This document shows, piece by piece, positions 1 through 10,300 of a stretch of 41,050 bases of DNA. The position numbers were made by a program, and so were the translations under genes. Origin of the DNA: Kluyvera ascorbata ATCC 33433 (GTDB lineage: Bacteria; Pseudomonadota; Gammaproteobacteria; Enterobacterales; Enterobacteriaceae); assembly GCF_000735365.1 (NCBI RefSeq), contig NZ_JMPL01000028.1:1-41050 (forward strand), written 5' to 3'. How positions within the stretch are numbered: the first letter of the stretch is position 1; every line of letters starts with the position of its first letter. The notes beneath the pieces were generated by a model that made no database searches, was not told where the DNA came from, and saw only the letters and a program-made list of their open reading frames with translations.

Positions 1-1205
1 AGCGCGCTGCTGGCGAAATGTGCTTCCACGCGGGCAATCGCTTCCGATGGCGCTTTCAACTGGCTGTTGATTTCGCCGCTAGCCGGGAACGCCGCCATGC
101 GGTCGTGCACCAGTTGCCCCAGCGTTTTGCCCTTCAGGCACAGCAGCTCGCTCACCAGCAGCCACGGGATCATGCCGCTGTCGCAGTAGGCAAAATCGCG
201 GAAGTAGTGGTGGGCGCTCATCTCGCCGCCGTATACCGCGTCGTCCTTACGCATGCGCTCTTTGATAAACGCGTGGCCGGTTTTCGACATCACCGGCGTG
301 CCGCCTGCGGCAGTCACCACGTCAACGGTGTTCCAGGACAGACGCGGGTCGTGAATAATGCGCGCGCCCGGGTTTTTCTCGAGGAAGGCTTCCGCCAGCA
401 GGCCGACGATGTAGTAGCCTTCGATAAACTGCCCTTGCTCGTCGAACAGGAAGCAGCGGTCGAAGTCGCCGTCAAAGGCGATGCCCATATCTGCACCGTA
501 CTTCAGCACCGCATCGCGGGTGTCATCGCGACACTCCGGCAGCAGCGGGTTAGGAATACCGTGCGGGAAGTTACCGTCCGGGTCGTTGTGTACCTTAATC
601 AGGCTGACCGGCACGTTCAGTGCTTTAAAGCGGGCTTCCAGTGCGTCAACCACCGGGCCTGCCGCACCGTTACCGGAGTTGATAACCAGCTTAAGCGGCG
701 TGAGATTTTTTACGTCGATATAGCCAAGCAGATGGTCAACGTAGGCATCGCGCAGGTTAATCTGCTGATAGCTACCGCGTTTAGCCTCATCAACCGGCGG
801 GAAGAAGTTCTCTTCCGCCAGGCGCTGAATATCGCGAAGCCCGGTGTCACCGCTGATAGGGCGCGCGCCTTCGCGTACCAGCTTCATGCCGTTGTAGTCC
901 ATCGGGTTGTGGCTGGCGGTCACTTCAATCCCGCCGTCCACGCCTAAATGGAAGGTGGCAAAATAGATCTCTTCGGTACCGGCAAGGCCGATATCCAGCA
1001 CGTCCACGCCCGCATCGCGCAGACCGCGCGCCAGCGCTAATTTCAGCGCTTCGCTGGTCAGGCGAACATCCCCGCCCAGCACCACGGTTTTGGGTTTCAG
1101 GTACTCGCCATAGGCGCGGCCAATGCGGCAGGCAATCTCTTCGTTGAGCTCTTCGCCCAGCTTGCCGCGGATGTCGTAGGCTTTAAAACAGGTCAGTTTT
1201 TTCAT
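1..1205 (-). CDS. manB: Phosphomannomutase ManB (CpsG), 3' end outside window
   Basis: ManB converts mannose-6-phosphate to mannose-1-phosphate, the first step from the hexose-phosphate pool to GDP-mannose and GDP-fucose for colanic acid. The ATG at 1203-1205 opens a frame beginning [20 protein letters not shown], typical of the alpha-D-phosphohexomutase family. The active-site loop TASHNP is present with the phosphorylated serine at residue 98, and the metal-binding DGDFDR lies at residues 245-250. About 401 codons are visible; the E. coli protein has 456, so roughly 55 C-terminal residues lie beyond the left edge. The gene follows manC after a 103-bp gap containing a REP palindrome. The assignment is secure; the only other candidate would be another phosphohexomutase, which the manC neighbour makes unlikely. 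Confidence 0.97.
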   Translation of the reverse strand, partial: MKKLTCFKAYDIRGKLGEELNEEIACRIGRAYGEYLKPKTVVLGGDVRLTSEALKLALARGLRDAGVDVLDIGLAGTEEIYFATFHLGVDGGIEVTASHNPMDYNGMKLVREGARPISGDTGLRDIQRLAEENFFPPVDEAKRGSYQQINLRDAYVDHLLGYIDVKNLTPLKLVINSGNGAAGPVVDALEARFKALNVPVSLIKVHNDPDGNFPHGIPNPLLPECRDDTRDAVLKYGADMGIAFDGDFDRCFLFDEQGQFIEGYYIVGLLAEAFLEKNPGARIIHDPRLSWNTVDVVTAAGGTPVMSKTGHAFIKERMRKDDAVYGGEMSAHHYFRDFAYCDSGMIPWLLVSELLCLKGKTLGQLVHDRMAAFPASGEINSQLKAPSEAIARVEAHFASSA

Positions 1206-1272
1206 GTTTTTACCTTTCTTCAGGCAGCAGTTAGCCCTGACCGGTGAGGGTCATTATTTTCGTATCGTGAAT

Positions 1273-1305
1273 TGCCGGATGGCGCCTCGCTCACCCGGCC
1301 TACAA
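1273..1305. repeat. REP-type palindrome between manC and manB
   Basis: The gap holds GCCGGATGGCG, a short loop, then CACCCGGCCTACAA, the typical layout of an enterobacterial REP unit (GCCGGATGGCG...CCGGCCTAC). It lies within the operon, just after the manC stop codon in the transcribed direction. REP hairpins in such positions can protect upstream mRNA or lower downstream expression; that role here is inference. Confidence 0.75.
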
Positions 1306-1308
1306 GAG

Positions 1309-2745
1309 TTAGACGCGCCCGTAGCGGTCGGCGAATCGCACCACGTCGTCCTCTTCGAGATAGGCGCCAGAGCGCACTTCAATCAGGTCGAGCGGAATTT
1401 TCCCCGGGTTTTCCAGGCAGTGGGTGACGCCCAGCGGGATATAAATTGACTCGTTTTCACCCAGCAAGGTGATTTCATCATTGAGGGTTACTTTGGCGGT
1501 GCCAGCTACCACAATCCAGTGTTCAGCCCGGTGGTGATGCATCTGCAGAGAGAGTCCCTCGCCCGGCTTCACGGTGATGCGCTTCACCTGGTAGCGGTCG
1601 CCAGAGTCGATAGAGTCGTATTTGCCCCATGGGCGATAGACTTCGCGATGGATATGGTGTTCGTGACGGCCATCGGCCTTAATTTTCTCGACCACCTTTT
1701 TCACGTCCTGCACCGCGTTGCGATCGGCGATAAGCACCGCGTCTTTGGTCTGCACCACCACCAAATCCTTTACCCCGACGGTCGTCACCAGGCCAGATTC
1801 CGCGTACACATAGCTGTTTTCGGTTTTATGGCTTATCACATCACCGTGGTGCACGTTGCCTTCCGGCGTATGGTTGCTGATTTCCCACAGCGATGACCAG
1901 GAGCCCACGTCGCTCCAGCCTGCGTCCATCGGCACCACCACCGCGTCGTTGGTCCGCTCCATGACGGCATAGTCAATGGATTCGTCAGGGCAGCTCAGGA
2001 ACGCCTCTTCATCAACGCGAATAAAATCGAGGTCCGGGTCGGTCACATCCATGGCTTTTTCACAGGCGCTGAGAATATCCGGGCGGTATTTGCCGAGCTC
2101 TTCCAGGTAACGCCCGGCACGGAACAGGAACATGCCGCTGTTCCAGTAATATTCACCGCAGGCAACGTAGGCCTGAGCGGTTTCAAGATTCGGTTTTTCG
2201 ACAAACTGCGCGACTTCAAACGCCAGCGCGTCACCCTCGCCTGGGGTGACGTCACCGCGACGAATGTAGCCATAGCCGGTTTCCGGCACATTAGGGACAA
2301 TACCGAAGGTCACCAGCTTGCCGCTTTCAGCATAAGGCGTGGCTTCACGTACTGCGGCACGAAAAGCGTCTTCATTCTGGATAACGTGGTCTGCCGCCAG
2401 CACCAGCATCAGCGGATCGTTTTCCGGTTCACGGCGCCTGGCTGCCAGCGCCGCCAGGGCAATGGCCGGCGCGGTATTACGCCCGGCCGGCTCGAGAATG
2501 ATGTTCTCAGTCAGCTTGTTCAGTTGGCGCAGTTGTTCAGCCACAATAAAACGGTGCTGCTCGTTGCAGATAACCACCGGACTTGCGCACTTGACCCCAT
2601 CCAGACGATTCACCGTGGCCTGCAGCATCGTCATGTCCCCTTTCAGGCACAGGAACTGCTTGGGATATAGCACTCGGGACAATGGCCACAGGCGGCTGCC
2701 CGAGCCACCGGCCATCACGACCGGGAAAAGCGTAGATTGACTCAT
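1309..2745 (-). CDS. manC: Mannose-1-phosphate guanylyltransferase ManC (CpsB)
   Basis: ManC joins mannose-1-phosphate and GTP into GDP-mannose, the precursor of the GDP-L-fucose used in colanic acid. The 478-residue protein matches the E. coli CpsB length. The N-terminal nucleotidyltransferase domain shows the signature [12 protein letters not shown] (residues 13-24) followed by PKQF, with FVEKP further in. The C-terminal cupin domain (about residues 350-470) contains HHHRAEHW and resembles type II phosphomannose isomerases, which is normal for this family. The gene starts 3 bp after the wcaI stop codon and so is co-transcribed with the wca genes. Nothing unusual was seen. Confidence 0.97.
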   Translation of the reverse strand: MSQSTLFPVVMAGGSGSRLWPLSRVLYPKQFLCLKGDMTMLQATVNRLDGVKCASPVVICNEQHRFIVAEQLRQLNKLTENIILEPAGRNTAPAIALAALAARRREPENDPLMLVLAADHVIQNEDAFRAAVREATPYAESGKLVTFGIVPNVPETGYGYIRRGDVTPGEGDALAFEVAQFVEKPNLETAQAYVACGEYYWNSGMFLFRAGRYLEELGKYRPDILSACEKAMDVTDPDLDFIRVDEEAFLSCPDESIDYAVMERTNDAVVVPMDAGWSDVGSWSSLWEISNHTPEGNVHHGDVISHKTENSYVYAESGLVTTVGVKDLVVVQTKDAVLIADRNAVQDVKKVVEKIKADGRHEHHIHREVYRPWGKYDSIDSGDRYQVKRITVKPGEGLSLQMHHHRAEHWIVVAGTAKVTLNDEITLLGENESIYIPLGVTHCLENPGKIPLDLIEVRSGAYLEEDDVVRFADRYGRV

Positions 2746-2748
2746 CGT

Positions 2749-3972
2749 TTAACCCCGAATATCAGCAATAAATTGGTTAAGAACGTGCTCTTTTTCGAGC
2801 GAGCGTTCTGCCCAGGCGCGGGCAATCGCATTGCGTTTTGGCATGCTCAGCGCCTGTTGAATCCCTTCCACCAGCGACGGAACCGATTCAGGCATAACGC
2901 ACACTGCGATGCCTGGATTGTCGAGACACAGCTGTCCGAGCTCGGTGTCCGCTTCTGCGGTAATCACCGCGTTGCCGCCCACCGCCAGAATATTGGTCAG
3001 TTTGGACGGCAGCACCGCATCCGCCGCGCCACGCTTCTGAATGACCAGATGGCAGTCGCCCATCGCCAGCAGGGCGGGTAAATCTTCATAGGATTGCAGC
3101 GGCAGGAACTTCACGTTGTCCAGCCCGCGTTCAGCGGCCATTTTTTCCAGCCGCGCTTTGCCGCCGCCCTGGCCGACAATCACAAACAGCAGCGGCTGTT
3201 CGCGAAGCTGAACAGCTGCGCTAATCACGCTTTCCAGCCCCTGTTTTTCGCCAATGTTGCCGGAATAAAGCACTATTTTGCGGTCATCGGGCAGCCCCAG
3301 GCGCTGACGCAGCGCGATAATCAGCGTCTCAGGTACCTCGCGAAAACGCGATACTTCTGACCAGTTAGGGAAGAAGATCACCTTCTCCGCCGGAACGCCC
3401 TTCTCGCAGGCTTTATTCATCATCGAACGCGAGATAGTCGACACGTTGTCGACGTTGTGCAGCCCGCTGCGTTCAAAGGCGCTGGCAAGCCTGGCCACTT
3501 TTCCGGATTTGCCGTTACCGGCCATGCCCAGCCCTAACATCGCGTCGACTTCGTAATCCTGAATATGCAGCAGCGTGCGCGCCCCGGAGAGTTTTGCCAG
3601 CAGGCGCATGCCCGGCGTACAGAACAGGGTCGGCACCACGCCGATAATGCGGTCCGGCTTCCAGCGACGCTGGGCCATCAGCGGGAAGAAGCTGCTGAGC
3701 GCGAAGCTGCCAAGATGCAGCAGGCGCTTGAGCGTCGAGGGCTGCTTTGGTACGTACAGCGGGCAGCGCCACACCGTGGCCTCACCCTCTTCCCGGCGGT
3801 AGCGCCAGCTTGAGTAGTTCACTCCAACCTGCCATTGCGGGTAGTACGGCGGTGCGGTAATCACCCGCACTTCGTGGCCCTGTCGCGCCATCCATTCCAC
3901 CATTTCGCCGGTATATTTGCCGATGCCGGTCAATTCAGGCGAGTAGTTGATGCCATACACCAGAATCTTCAT
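2749..3972 (-). CDS. wcaI: Colanic acid fucosyltransferase WcaI
   Basis: This 407-residue protein is a GT4-type glycosyltransferase acting at the cytoplasmic face of the inner membrane. In E. coli WcaI is reported to add the first fucose to the undecaprenyl-linked glucose of the colanic acid repeat. The sequence begins [24 protein letters not shown], the nucleotide-sugar transferase N-terminus of WcaI, and has the expected C-terminal GT-B half ([15 protein letters not shown], then [17 protein letters not shown]). Its ATG overlaps the gmm stop codon by 4 bp (ATGA), indicating translational coupling. Family and position between gmm and manC match the E. coli operon exactly; the acceptor specificity is taken from E. 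coli. Confidence 0.95.
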   Translation of the reverse strand: MKILVYGINYSPELTGIGKYTGEMVEWMARQGHEVRVITAPPYYPQWQVGVNYSSWRYRREEGEATVWRCPLYVPKQPSTLKRLLHLGSFALSSFFPLMAQRRWKPDRIIGVVPTLFCTPGMRLLAKLSGARTLLHIQDYEVDAMLGLGMAGNGKSGKVARLASAFERSGLHNVDNVSTISRSMMNKACEKGVPAEKVIFFPNWSEVSRFREVPETLIIALRQRLGLPDDRKIVLYSGNIGEKQGLESVISAAVQLREQPLLFVIVGQGGGKARLEKMAAERGLDNVKFLPLQSYEDLPALLAMGDCHLVIQKRGAADAVLPSKLTNILAVGGNAVITAEADTELGQLCLDNPGIAVCVMPESVPSLVEGIQQALSMPKRNAIARAWAERSLEKEHVLNQFIADIRG

Positions 3973-4448
3973 AAGCCCGGTACCTCGGCCATTTTGTCGA
4001 CCCGGAAATAGGCACGGCTGTTTTCGTGGACGTTATCCGCCGCCAGTAGGGCCTTAGGGCTCATCCAGCGATAGTCGTTATGCTGAGCTTCTGGCAGCGT
4101 GAGCGCATCAGCGTCCACCTGCAGGCGGAACCCCAGCACGATGTAATGGGTGGAAAAATCCGTACCCGAAAAGTTGTCATCGTAGAAATGCTGCCAGACG
4201 CCGTAGAAGCGGCCTGCCGTCATCGGCAGGCTCAGTCCCAGTTCCGCCAGGGTGAGGCGGGCAAAGGCCTCGGCCAGCGGTTCATCTTTCTGTACCCGGC
4301 CGCCAGGGACAAACCAGAATCCCTGCGCTGGACGGTTGGTGCGTTTACCCAGCAGAAACTCGCCCTGCGCGTTCTCGACGATCAAATCGATAGAAATGAG
4401 CGGCGTAGACTGCACCACGGTGGCAAACGCCTCCTCGTTCAGAAACAT
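3969..4448 (-). CDS. gmm: GDP-mannose mannosyl hydrolase Gmm (WcaH)
   Basis: Gmm is a Nudix-family enzyme that hydrolyses GDP-mannose (and GDP-glucose) to GDP and free sugar, probably tuning the precursor pool for fucose-containing polymers. The 159-residue sequence has the modified Nudix box [14 protein letters not shown] followed by RLTLAELGL at residues 48-71. In this family a catalytic glutamate of the classic Nudix box is replaced, as known for E. coli Gmm. The gene lies 3 bp after fcl and overlaps wcaI by 4 bp. The E. coli protein has 160 residues with an extra N-terminal Met; here the single ATG at 4446-4448 is the natural start. Confidence 0.95.
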   Translation of the reverse strand: MFLNEEAFATVVQSTPLISIDLIVENAQGEFLLGKRTNRPAQGFWFVPGGRVQKDEPLAEAFARLTLAELGLSLPMTAGRFYGVWQHFYDDNFSGTDFSTHYIVLGFRLQVDADALTLPEAQHNDYRWMSPKALLAADNVHENSRAYFRVDKMAEVPGL

Positions 4449-4451
4449 GCG

Positions 4452-5417
4452 TTACCCCCGGAAGCGGTGCTGGTTTTCAAGGAACCACTGGTAGGTACTG
4501 GCAAGACCAGCCTCCAGCGAAATCTCGTGATACCAACCCAGTTGATGCAGACGCGATACGTCGAGCAGCTTGCGCGGCGTCCCATCCGGCTTGGTGGCGT
4601 CAAACACCACGCGGCCTTTAAAGCCCACCACTTTCGCCAGCGTCTGCGCCAGCTCGCGGATGGTACAGTCAACGCCGGTACCGACGTTGATGTGCGACAG
4701 CATTGGCTGCGTGTTTTCAAGCCACACGCTGCGGTCCAGCTCCATCACGTGAATGCTGGCAGCCGCCATATCATCGACATGAAGGAACTCGCGCATAGGG
4801 GTGCCGCTGCCCCACACCACCACGTCGGCATCGTTCTTCTGCACCGCCTCGTGGAAGCGGCGCAGCAGCGCCGGGATCACGTGGGAGTTGCTCGGGTGGA
4901 AGTTGTCGTTCGGCCCGTACAGGTTGGTCGGCATCACCGAGCGGTAGTCGCGGTTATGCTGACGGTTGTAGGATTCGCACAGCTTGATACCGGCGATTTT
5001 GGCAATCGCGTACGGTTCGTTAGTCGCTTCAAGCGTGCCCTGCAGCAGTTCGCTTTCGTGCATCGGCTGGTTGGCCATCTTCGGATAAATACAGGATGAA
5101 CCGAGGAACAACAGCTTGTTCACGTTGTGCGTATGCGCTGCGTGAATGATGTTGCTTTCAATCATCATATTTTCGTAGATGAAGTCCGCCGGGAAGGTGT
5201 TGTTGGCGACAATACCGCCCACCTTCGCCGCCGCCAGATACACCTGAGTGATATTTTCGCGGGCGAAGAAATCGTTCACCTCGCGGCTATCCAGCAGATT
5301 GAGTTCGTCGCGGCTGCGCAGAACCAGATCCACGTCGCCGCGCTGCTCAAGCTGTCGGACGATGGCAGAGCCCACCATTCCCCGGTGGCCCGCCACAAAA
5401 ATACGTTGTCTGGTCAT
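4452..5417 (-). CDS. fcl: GDP-L-fucose synthase Fcl (WcaG)
   Basis: Fcl is the bifunctional epimerase/reductase that turns GDP-4-keto-6-deoxymannose into GDP-L-fucose with NADPH. The ATG at 5415-5417 gives [20 protein letters not shown] and exactly 321 residues, the E. coli length. A TTG two codons upstream would overlap the gmd stop codon and is not needed. The Rossmann motif GHRGMVG, the SSCIYP segment with the catalytic serine and cysteine, and the YAIAK segment with the catalytic tyrosine and lysine (E. coli Ser107, Tyr136, Lys140 by equal length) are all present. Gene order gmd-fcl-gmm is that of the E. coli wca operon, and the start lies 2 bp after the gmd stop. Confidence 0.96.
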   Translation of the reverse strand: MTRQRIFVAGHRGMVGSAIVRQLEQRGDVDLVLRSRDELNLLDSREVNDFFARENITQVYLAAAKVGGIVANNTFPADFIYENMMIESNIIHAAHTHNVNKLLFLGSSCIYPKMANQPMHESELLQGTLEATNEPYAIAKIAGIKLCESYNRQHNRDYRSVMPTNLYGPNDNFHPSNSHVIPALLRRFHEAVQKNDADVVVWGSGTPMREFLHVDDMAAASIHVMELDRSVWLENTQPMLSHINVGTGVDCTIRELAQTLAKVVGFKGRVVFDATKPDGTPRKLLDVSRLHQLGWYHEISLEAGLASTYQWFLENQHRFRG

Positions 5418-5419
5418 AC

Positions 5420-6541
5420 TCAAGACTCCAGCGCGATCGCCACTTCGTAACCGTGGGATTTGAGCAGGGAGTGTTTTTTCGCCGCTTCGAGGTCTTTGGC
5501 GACCATTTCAGAGACCATCTCCTGCAGGGTGATTTCTGGTTTCCAGCCCAGTTTTTCGTGCGCTTTGGTTGGGTCGCCGAGCAGGGTTTCCACTTCAGCA
5601 GGACGGAAGTAACGTGGGTCAACGGCTACCATCACATCGCCCGGCTTCACACCCGGCGCATCATGACCGGTCACGGAGACCACAATCCCCTTCTCTTCCA
5701 CGCCTTTGCCTTCAAAGCGCAGTTTAATACCGAGCTGTGCTGCGGCCATTTCGACGAACTGACGCACGGAGTACTGCACGCCGGTGGCGATAACGAAATC
5801 GTCCGGCTGTTCCTGCTGCAGCATCATCCACTGCATTTTGACGTAGTCTTTGGCATGGCCCCAGTCACGCAGGGAGTCCATGTTGCCGAGGTACAGGCAC
5901 TTCTCCAGACCCTGGGCAATGTTGGCAATCGCGCGGGTGATTTTGCGGGTCACGAAGGTTTCGCCGCGGCGCGGGGATTCGTGGTTGAACAGGATGCCGT
6001 TACAGGCGTACATACCATAGGACTCACGGTAGTTAACGGTGATCCAGTAGGCATACAGTTTGGCGACGGCATACGGCGAGCGCGGATAGAACGGGGTGGT
6101 TTCTTTCTGCGGGATCTCTTGTACCAGGCCGTACAGTTCAGAGGTAGACGCCTGATAGAAACGGGTTTTCTTCTCCAGGCCCAGGAAGCGAATGGCTTCC
6201 AGCAGGCGCAGCGTGCCCATCGCATCCACGTCAGCGGTATATTCCGGGGATTCAAAGGATACGGCCACGTGGCTCATCGCCCCCAGGTTATATACTTCAT
6301 CCGGCTGCACTTCTTGCAGGATGCGCGTCAGGTTGGAGCTGTCGGTCAAATCGCCGTAGTGCAGGTGAAATTTCGGGTTGCTGCTGTGTGGATCCTGATA
6401 GATGTGATCGACACGTTCGGTGTTAAAAGAGGAAGCACGACGCTTGATCCCGTGAACTTCATACCCTTTTTCCAGCAGCAGTTCCGCCAGATAAGAACCA
6501 TCCTGCCCGGTTACGCCGGTAATAAGTGCGACTTTCGACAT
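5420..6541 (-). CDS. gmd: GDP-mannose 4,6-dehydratase Gmd
   Basis: Gmd carries out the first step from GDP-mannose to GDP-L-fucose, producing GDP-4-keto-6-deoxymannose in the cytoplasm. The 373-residue protein equals the E. coli length. It is an extended short-chain dehydrogenase: the nucleotide-binding motif GVTGQDG is at residues 8-14, STSELYG gives the Thr/Ser-Glu part of the active site, and [14 protein letters not shown] carries the catalytic tyrosine and lysine. It starts 24 bp after wcaF and ends 2 bp before fcl. Codon use and similarity are like the neighbouring genes, with no sign of disruption. Confidence 0.97.
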   Translation of the reverse strand: MSKVALITGVTGQDGSYLAELLLEKGYEVHGIKRRASSFNTERVDHIYQDPHSSNPKFHLHYGDLTDSSNLTRILQEVQPDEVYNLGAMSHVAVSFESPEYTADVDAMGTLRLLEAIRFLGLEKKTRFYQASTSELYGLVQEIPQKETTPFYPRSPYAVAKLYAYWITVNYRESYGMYACNGILFNHESPRRGETFVTRKITRAIANIAQGLEKCLYLGNMDSLRDWGHAKDYVKMQWMMLQQEQPDDFVIATGVQYSVRQFVEMAAAQLGIKLRFEGKGVEEKGIVVSVTGHDAPGVKPGDVMVAVDPRYFRPAEVETLLGDPTKAHEKLGWKPEITLQEMVSEMVAKDLEAAKKHSLLKSHGYEVAIALES

Positions 6542-6565
6542 TATATTTTCCTCAAATAGTCCCGT

Positions 6566-7120
6566 TTAGGGAGTAACTTTCTCAACGCGTTGACGCGTGA
6601 CCACTGCGGGATTGCCACGGCAAATCACATTTGCCGGTAACGATTTAAAAACGCTGCTTCGCGCACCAACGATGGTGCCGTCGCCAATCGTTACACCGGG
6701 TGCAACAAACACATCCGTTGCCAGCCAGCATTTCTCACCGACCACAATAGGCGCGGCGTTAATATCAAAATACGCGCTCTGATAATCGTGGCTGCCGGTG
6801 CACAAATAACATTTCTGTGAAACGACTGAATTTGCCCCAAGGGTAATATCACCAAGGGTATATAACACTGCGTCATCGCCAACCCACGCATAATCACCGA
6901 TGGTTAATTTCCACGGATAGGTGATTTTCACCGAGGGGCGAATCACTACGTTTTTTCCTATTTTCGCGCCAAACAAACGCAATAAAAACGCACGCCAGCG
7001 GTAGAGTATCTGTGGAGACCAGGCAAATAATGTTGCCTGCACCGCCCACCAAATTTGAACTTTAATGCCTCCGGCGCCGCGAAAACCTTTGGGTACCGTA
7101 AAGCCAGATAAATCCTGCAT
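6566..7120 (-). CDS. wcaF: Colanic acid O-acetyltransferase WcaF
   Basis: WcaF is a left-handed beta-helix (hexapeptide-repeat) acetyltransferase. In E. coli it is reported to acetylate the first fucose of the colanic acid repeat unit, using acetyl-CoA. The 184-residue sequence shows degenerate hexapeptide repeats from about residue 60 (IGKNVVIRPSVKI, IGDYAWVGDDAVL, LGANSVVSQKCYL, VAPGVTIGDGTIVGA). The ending RGNPAVVTRQRV is typical of the LacA/NodL-like family. The gene sits between wcaE (9-bp gap) and gmd (24-bp gap), its normal place. Family and locus are firm; the acceptor sugar is taken from work in E. coli. Confidence 0.94.
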   Translation of the reverse strand: MQDLSGFTVPKGFRGAGGIKVQIWWAVQATLFAWSPQILYRWRAFLLRLFGAKIGKNVVIRPSVKITYPWKLTIGDYAWVGDDAVLYTLGDITLGANSVVSQKCYLCTGSHDYQSAYFDINAAPIVVGEKCWLATDVFVAPGVTIGDGTIVGARSSVFKSLPANVICRGNPAVVTRQRVEKVTP

Positions 7121-7129
7121 TCTGCTTCC

Positions 7130-7876
7130 TTATGCTTTGTGATATAAGGCTTTCGTTTTTCCGGTCGTCCGCAGGCGTAATAAATAAGATAATTCCGTCA
7201 GCACAGCTGGCATGCGTAATATTTCACGCTGAACTTTTTTAGCATCCTGACACAGTTGCAGATTATTAGTGGTTGACACACCGCCCATCGAAAATTCCGA
7301 CACCAGTCCTTTAATTCGCTTAAAGGCATAGCCTGACTTATACATTCTGGCGGCAAGCGCATAATCTGACGAAACACGATACTGCACATCGTAAGGATAA
7401 TTTTTCAGCCCACGCAGCGGGAAGAAAATAGCCTGATGGCTGGCCGGTAGACTGTGGTAAATATACCAGCCCTGCTTCGCACTGCGGCGAACCTGGGTGC
7501 CGTCACCGAAGTCGAGCATGGCATCGCCGAGGTACATGGCATCATCAGGCTTACCGCGCAACTGACGGACAAACTGCGAGACGTCAGGGTGAAAGCTGTC
7601 ACCAGAATTGAGGAACAGAACAAACTTCCCCTGCGCCATGCGGATGCCTTTATTCATCGCGTCATACAGCCCTTTATCCGGCTCGCTGACATAGCGTAAC
7701 TTGTACTGTCCATTACGTTTTTCGAGAAATTCCGCGGTGCCATCTTCAGAGCCGCCATCGACCACAATCCACTCAAAATCGAGGCTGGGATCGTTAGCCA
7801 GATGCGCCAGCGAGCGCCAGGTTTTCATCACACCATCGTAGTTGCGAAACGCCACGGTAATCACACTTAACAACAT
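7130..7876 (-). CDS. wcaE: Colanic acid glycosyltransferase WcaE
   Basis: WcaE is a GT2-family (GT-A fold) glycosyltransferase of the colanic acid pathway; in E. coli it is reported to add the second fucose. The 248-residue protein has the GT2 start [20 protein letters not shown]. The nucleotide-sugar binding region [14 protein letters not shown] (about residues 34-47) is followed by [15 protein letters not shown] and the acidic metal-binding region with LGDAMLDFG. It begins 8 bp downstream of the wcaD stop codon. The 3' part of the gene is noticeably more AT-rich than manC or wzc, as is common for transferase genes in polysaccharide loci. Sugar specificity is inferred from E. coli. Confidence 0.94.
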   Translation of the reverse strand: MLLSVITVAFRNYDGVMKTWRSLAHLANDPSLDFEWIVVDGGSEDGTAEFLEKRNGQYKLRYVSEPDKGLYDAMNKGIRMAQGKFVLFLNSGDSFHPDVSQFVRQLRGKPDDAMYLGDAMLDFGDGTQVRRSAKQGWYIYHSLPASHQAIFFPLRGLKNYPYDVQYRVSSDYALAARMYKSGYAFKRIKGLVSEFSMGGVSTTNNLQLCQDAKKVQREILRMPAVLTELSYLLRLRTTGKTKALYHKA

Positions 7877-7884
7877 GTTTCACC

Positions 7885-9108
7885 TCATCTGCTGTCGGCA
7901 ATATTCAGCGCTTTACGCAGAATAAAAGGACACACAATTAAAAATGCATATTCCGGGCTAAATATCGAACCGGTAAAAAATAATGACACCGGCGTAAAAA
8001 GATACAACTGCACGGCGAAATTGCGATTATTCCCAAAAGCGTTAATGAACATTTTGAAAACATAATACAGATAGCCAGCCGTTAATATTACGGCAAACCA
8101 TGAAAAATAAATCATTAACAGGTACAGACCATTGTCTATTGTTTTTCCGACATCCGCACCGTTAAATATTCCGAATGATGCAACATATTCGTAAAGAGAA
8201 CCGAATCGCACCACTCCATCAATGCTGGTCAATGAATAACCAACCATCACCAGCGGGCCGATAATACGATAATATGAGGATGACCCTTCCGTTCCCAGGT
8301 CGCCAAGACGTTCCGCAATATACGGACCGGCAAATATCAACCCGACAAAGAATGCGCCTAATGAAATAATTGCCAAGGGCAATTTCTTCTTGATCGCCTC
8401 TTTATTCAGATACTGAAATGCCCACTCCAGCAGGTAAAACAAGATAAATGTCATTACCCCGGAGAACGACCCTGAAAGAATTATCCCTGCGAGAATCATA
8501 GCATCAGATTTTGGGGTTTTGATACCAAACTGTTTGATGCAGAGCCAAATTGAGATTAATGCCAGAGCGAAGAATGCCGGTTCAAAATAGAGGGCCGTGG
8601 TACGCTTACCGCCGAACTTGATAAAGTTCAGAACATAGCTATTGCTGTATATAAGATATTTCGAAATCATCTCAATCAGGCTACTGCTGCCCGAGAGGAT
8701 AATTTGCATCATTTCCAGCGCGGCAATCATCACCACGATGCCGATGACCACGTAAAAGAAGCGCAGGATCTTACGATGGTTATGCGGAGAAATCGTTTTA
8801 AAACGAATGCTCCACACCATGCCAATGATGATAACGATGTAAACAAACAGCATCGTCGAGGTGACGTATTTACTCGGGTCCAACGACTGGCCGAACACGT
8901 AGTTAAACAGCGTCAGCCCTACGCCCACCCCAAGGGCGATCATCAGCTTTTTCAGGTTAATGCGTTCAACGAACAGCAGCAGCAGGAGCGGGAGAAAGGT
9001 CACGATGGTGATGGGAAAACTCTCGCCAAGCTGCGCCAGTTTGACGTTTACCAGCAGGTAGATTAACGGTAGCAGCAAATAGCTACAGACTCTGATAGAA
9101 CGAGACAT
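7885..9108 (-). CDS. wcaD: Colanic acid polymerase WcaD
   Basis: WcaD is the predicted Wzy-type polymerase that joins colanic acid repeat units at the periplasmic face of the inner membrane. The sequence is almost wholly hydrophobic with about a dozen membrane segments and conserved loop stretches such as LGDLGTEGSSSYYRI and FGSLYEYVASFGIFNGADVG. The frame is open further upstream, but homology to E. coli WcaD begins at MSRSIRVCSYLLLPLIYLLV, so the ATG at 9106-9108 is chosen (407 residues; E. coli has 405). This start lies 26 bp inside the end of wcaC, so the two are likely translationally coupled. The gene is visibly AT-richer than its neighbours, as polymerase genes usually are. Confidence 0.92.
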   Translation of the reverse strand: MSRSIRVCSYLLLPLIYLLVNVKLAQLGESFPITIVTFLPLLLLLFVERINLKKLMIALGVGVGLTLFNYVFGQSLDPSKYVTSTMLFVYIVIIIGMVWSIRFKTISPHNHRKILRFFYVVIGIVVMIAALEMMQIILSGSSSLIEMISKYLIYSNSYVLNFIKFGGKRTTALYFEPAFFALALISIWLCIKQFGIKTPKSDAMILAGIILSGSFSGVMTFILFYLLEWAFQYLNKEAIKKKLPLAIISLGAFFVGLIFAGPYIAERLGDLGTEGSSSYYRIIGPLVMVGYSLTSIDGVVRFGSLYEYVASFGIFNGADVGKTIDNGLYLLMIYFSWFAVILTAGYLYYVFKMFINAFGNNRNFAVQLYLFTPVSLFFTGSIFSPEYAFLIVCPFILRKALNIADSR

Positions 9109-10300
9109 ATTCCTCCAGCATCTGTTGTCCGCTATAGGCCTTGCGGCTGCGGGCGCTAAATTCACCAAGCGTGGTGCCAAACACCGCCTGGGCTATCTCC
9201 GCTTTCGTTCGCTGCACCAGCGAAATGACCGCACTTTCATCCACCGTATGGCCGCCGGATTTTTCCAGCACCTCTTTTGCCGCATCGCTATGGGTAGCAA
9301 TGACCGGGACACCAATCGACAGCGCTTCACAGAGAATGAGCGGATAGTTATCAACGCGGGAGCTAAACAGCAGCGCGTCAAGCTGGTTTAGCTCGCTCAT
9401 CAGTTGGCGCTTATCGGTCAGAAAACCGTGGTTCACCACGTTGGTGCCTTCAAACGGAGAAAACTTACCGAAGGTATGAATTTCCACGTTATCGCCAAGC
9501 GCCATCATCTCGCGCACCAGGCGCTGGTTGGTTTTGCCGTCGTAGCGCAGGTCGTGCGCAACCACGGCAATTTTTGGTCGAGGCGTAGTCACCGTCATCG
9601 GCTTCAGATCCGCCAGAATTGCCTCCGTCGCCACATCAATACCGTTATTGATAATCAGGCAGCGCCCCGGGCCATAAAGGCTATTAAAGGCGTCTGCCAC
9701 GTGCTGGCTGGGGGAGATAAACTGGCAGCCAAGTGCCAGCATGCGACGGAAGAGTTGGCGCTTTTCTTCCACCTGCTGATGCGCGCGGTCTACCTTTACC
9801 GGCGGATAGTTCTCCAGCGTCGGGCACTTCTGGCAGCCGCTTTTCCAGCCATCGCAGCCGTCGAGAAACGCACAGCGTCCGGTCACGCTCCAGTGGTCGT
9901 GCAGCGTCCAGACCAACGTGACGTCCGCTTTGTGCGCTTTGACGCGCTCGCAAAAATCAATCACCTCGGTGAGATTCAACCAGTAGCTGTGCATCACATG
10001 AAAATGCAGTACCACCGGACCCTCAGTGCGAGTCACCTGACGGTAGAGGTTATTCAGATTGCCAAACAGGTCGCGGTTAAACAGACGGAACAGCGCAAGA
10101 TTCGCCATCGAGGTCAGGCGTGTGGTCTGCTTCATCACCTGCGGGTAGCTGTCGTGGCTGACGCTTTTTTTGCCACCTTTACCGTAGCCATAGACAAACT
10201 GCGATGACAATCCCTGACGCAGCGCACGCTGATGCAAGTCCAGCGCAACGCCCGCCGCGCCGCCTTCGGCCAGGCGCACGTTAAATTGCATAATATTCAT
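9083..10300 (-). CDS. wcaC: Colanic acid glycosyltransferase WcaC
   Basis: WcaC is a GT4-like (GT-B fold) glycosyltransferase, in E. coli assigned to galactose transfer onto the growing colanic acid repeat. The 405-residue protein begins MNIMQFNVRLAEGGAAGVALDLHQRAL. It has an N-terminal acceptor half containing WTLHDHWSVTGRC and GCQKCPTL, and a C-terminal donor half with FSSRVDNYPLILCEALSIGVPVIA, the E-x7-E-like region of GT4 enzymes. The E. coli protein also has 405 residues. Its ATG overlaps the wcaB stop by 4 bp, and its 3' end overlaps wcaD by 26 bp. Donor and acceptor specificity are carried over from E. coli. Confidence 0.94.
   Translation of the reverse strand: MNIMQFNVRLAEGGAAGVALDLHQRALRQGLSSQFVYGYGKGGKKSVSHDSYPQVMKQTTRLTSMANLALFRLFNRDLFGNLNNLYRQVTRTEGPVVLHFHVMHSYWLNLTEVIDFCERVKAHKADVTLVWTLHDHWSVTGRCAFLDGCDGWKSGCQKCPTLENYPPVKVDRAHQQVEEKRQLFRRMLALGCQFISPSQHVADAFNSLYGPGRCLIINNGIDVATEAILADLKPMTVTTPRPKIAVVAHDLRYDGKTNQRLVREMMALGDNVEIHTFGKFSPFEGTNVVNHGFLTDKRQLMSELNQLDALLFSSRVDNYPLILCEALSIGVPVIATHSDAAKEVLEKSGGHTVDESAVISLVQRTKAEIAQAVFGTTLGEFSARSRKAYSGQQMLEEYVSFYQSL

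Noticed and set aside
18-947. Plus-strand frame of 309 codons at the left edge
   Set aside because: It is the antisense shadow of manB, whose active-site motifs are intact on the minus strand.
4080-6559. Long plus-strand frames of 339 and 368 codons opposite gmm/fcl and gmd
   Set aside because: They are antisense to well-conserved genes, have His/Val/Arg-rich compositions typical of shadow frames in high-GC DNA, and lack any recognisable domain.
9109-9180. N-terminal extension of WcaD by 24 codons
   Set aside because: It lies inside wcaC in another frame; the family N-terminus begins at the ATG at 9108.
9404-10207. Plus-strand frame of 267 codons opposite wcaC
   Set aside because: Antisense shadow of a conserved glycosyltransferase; no signal, motif or ribosome binding site supports it.
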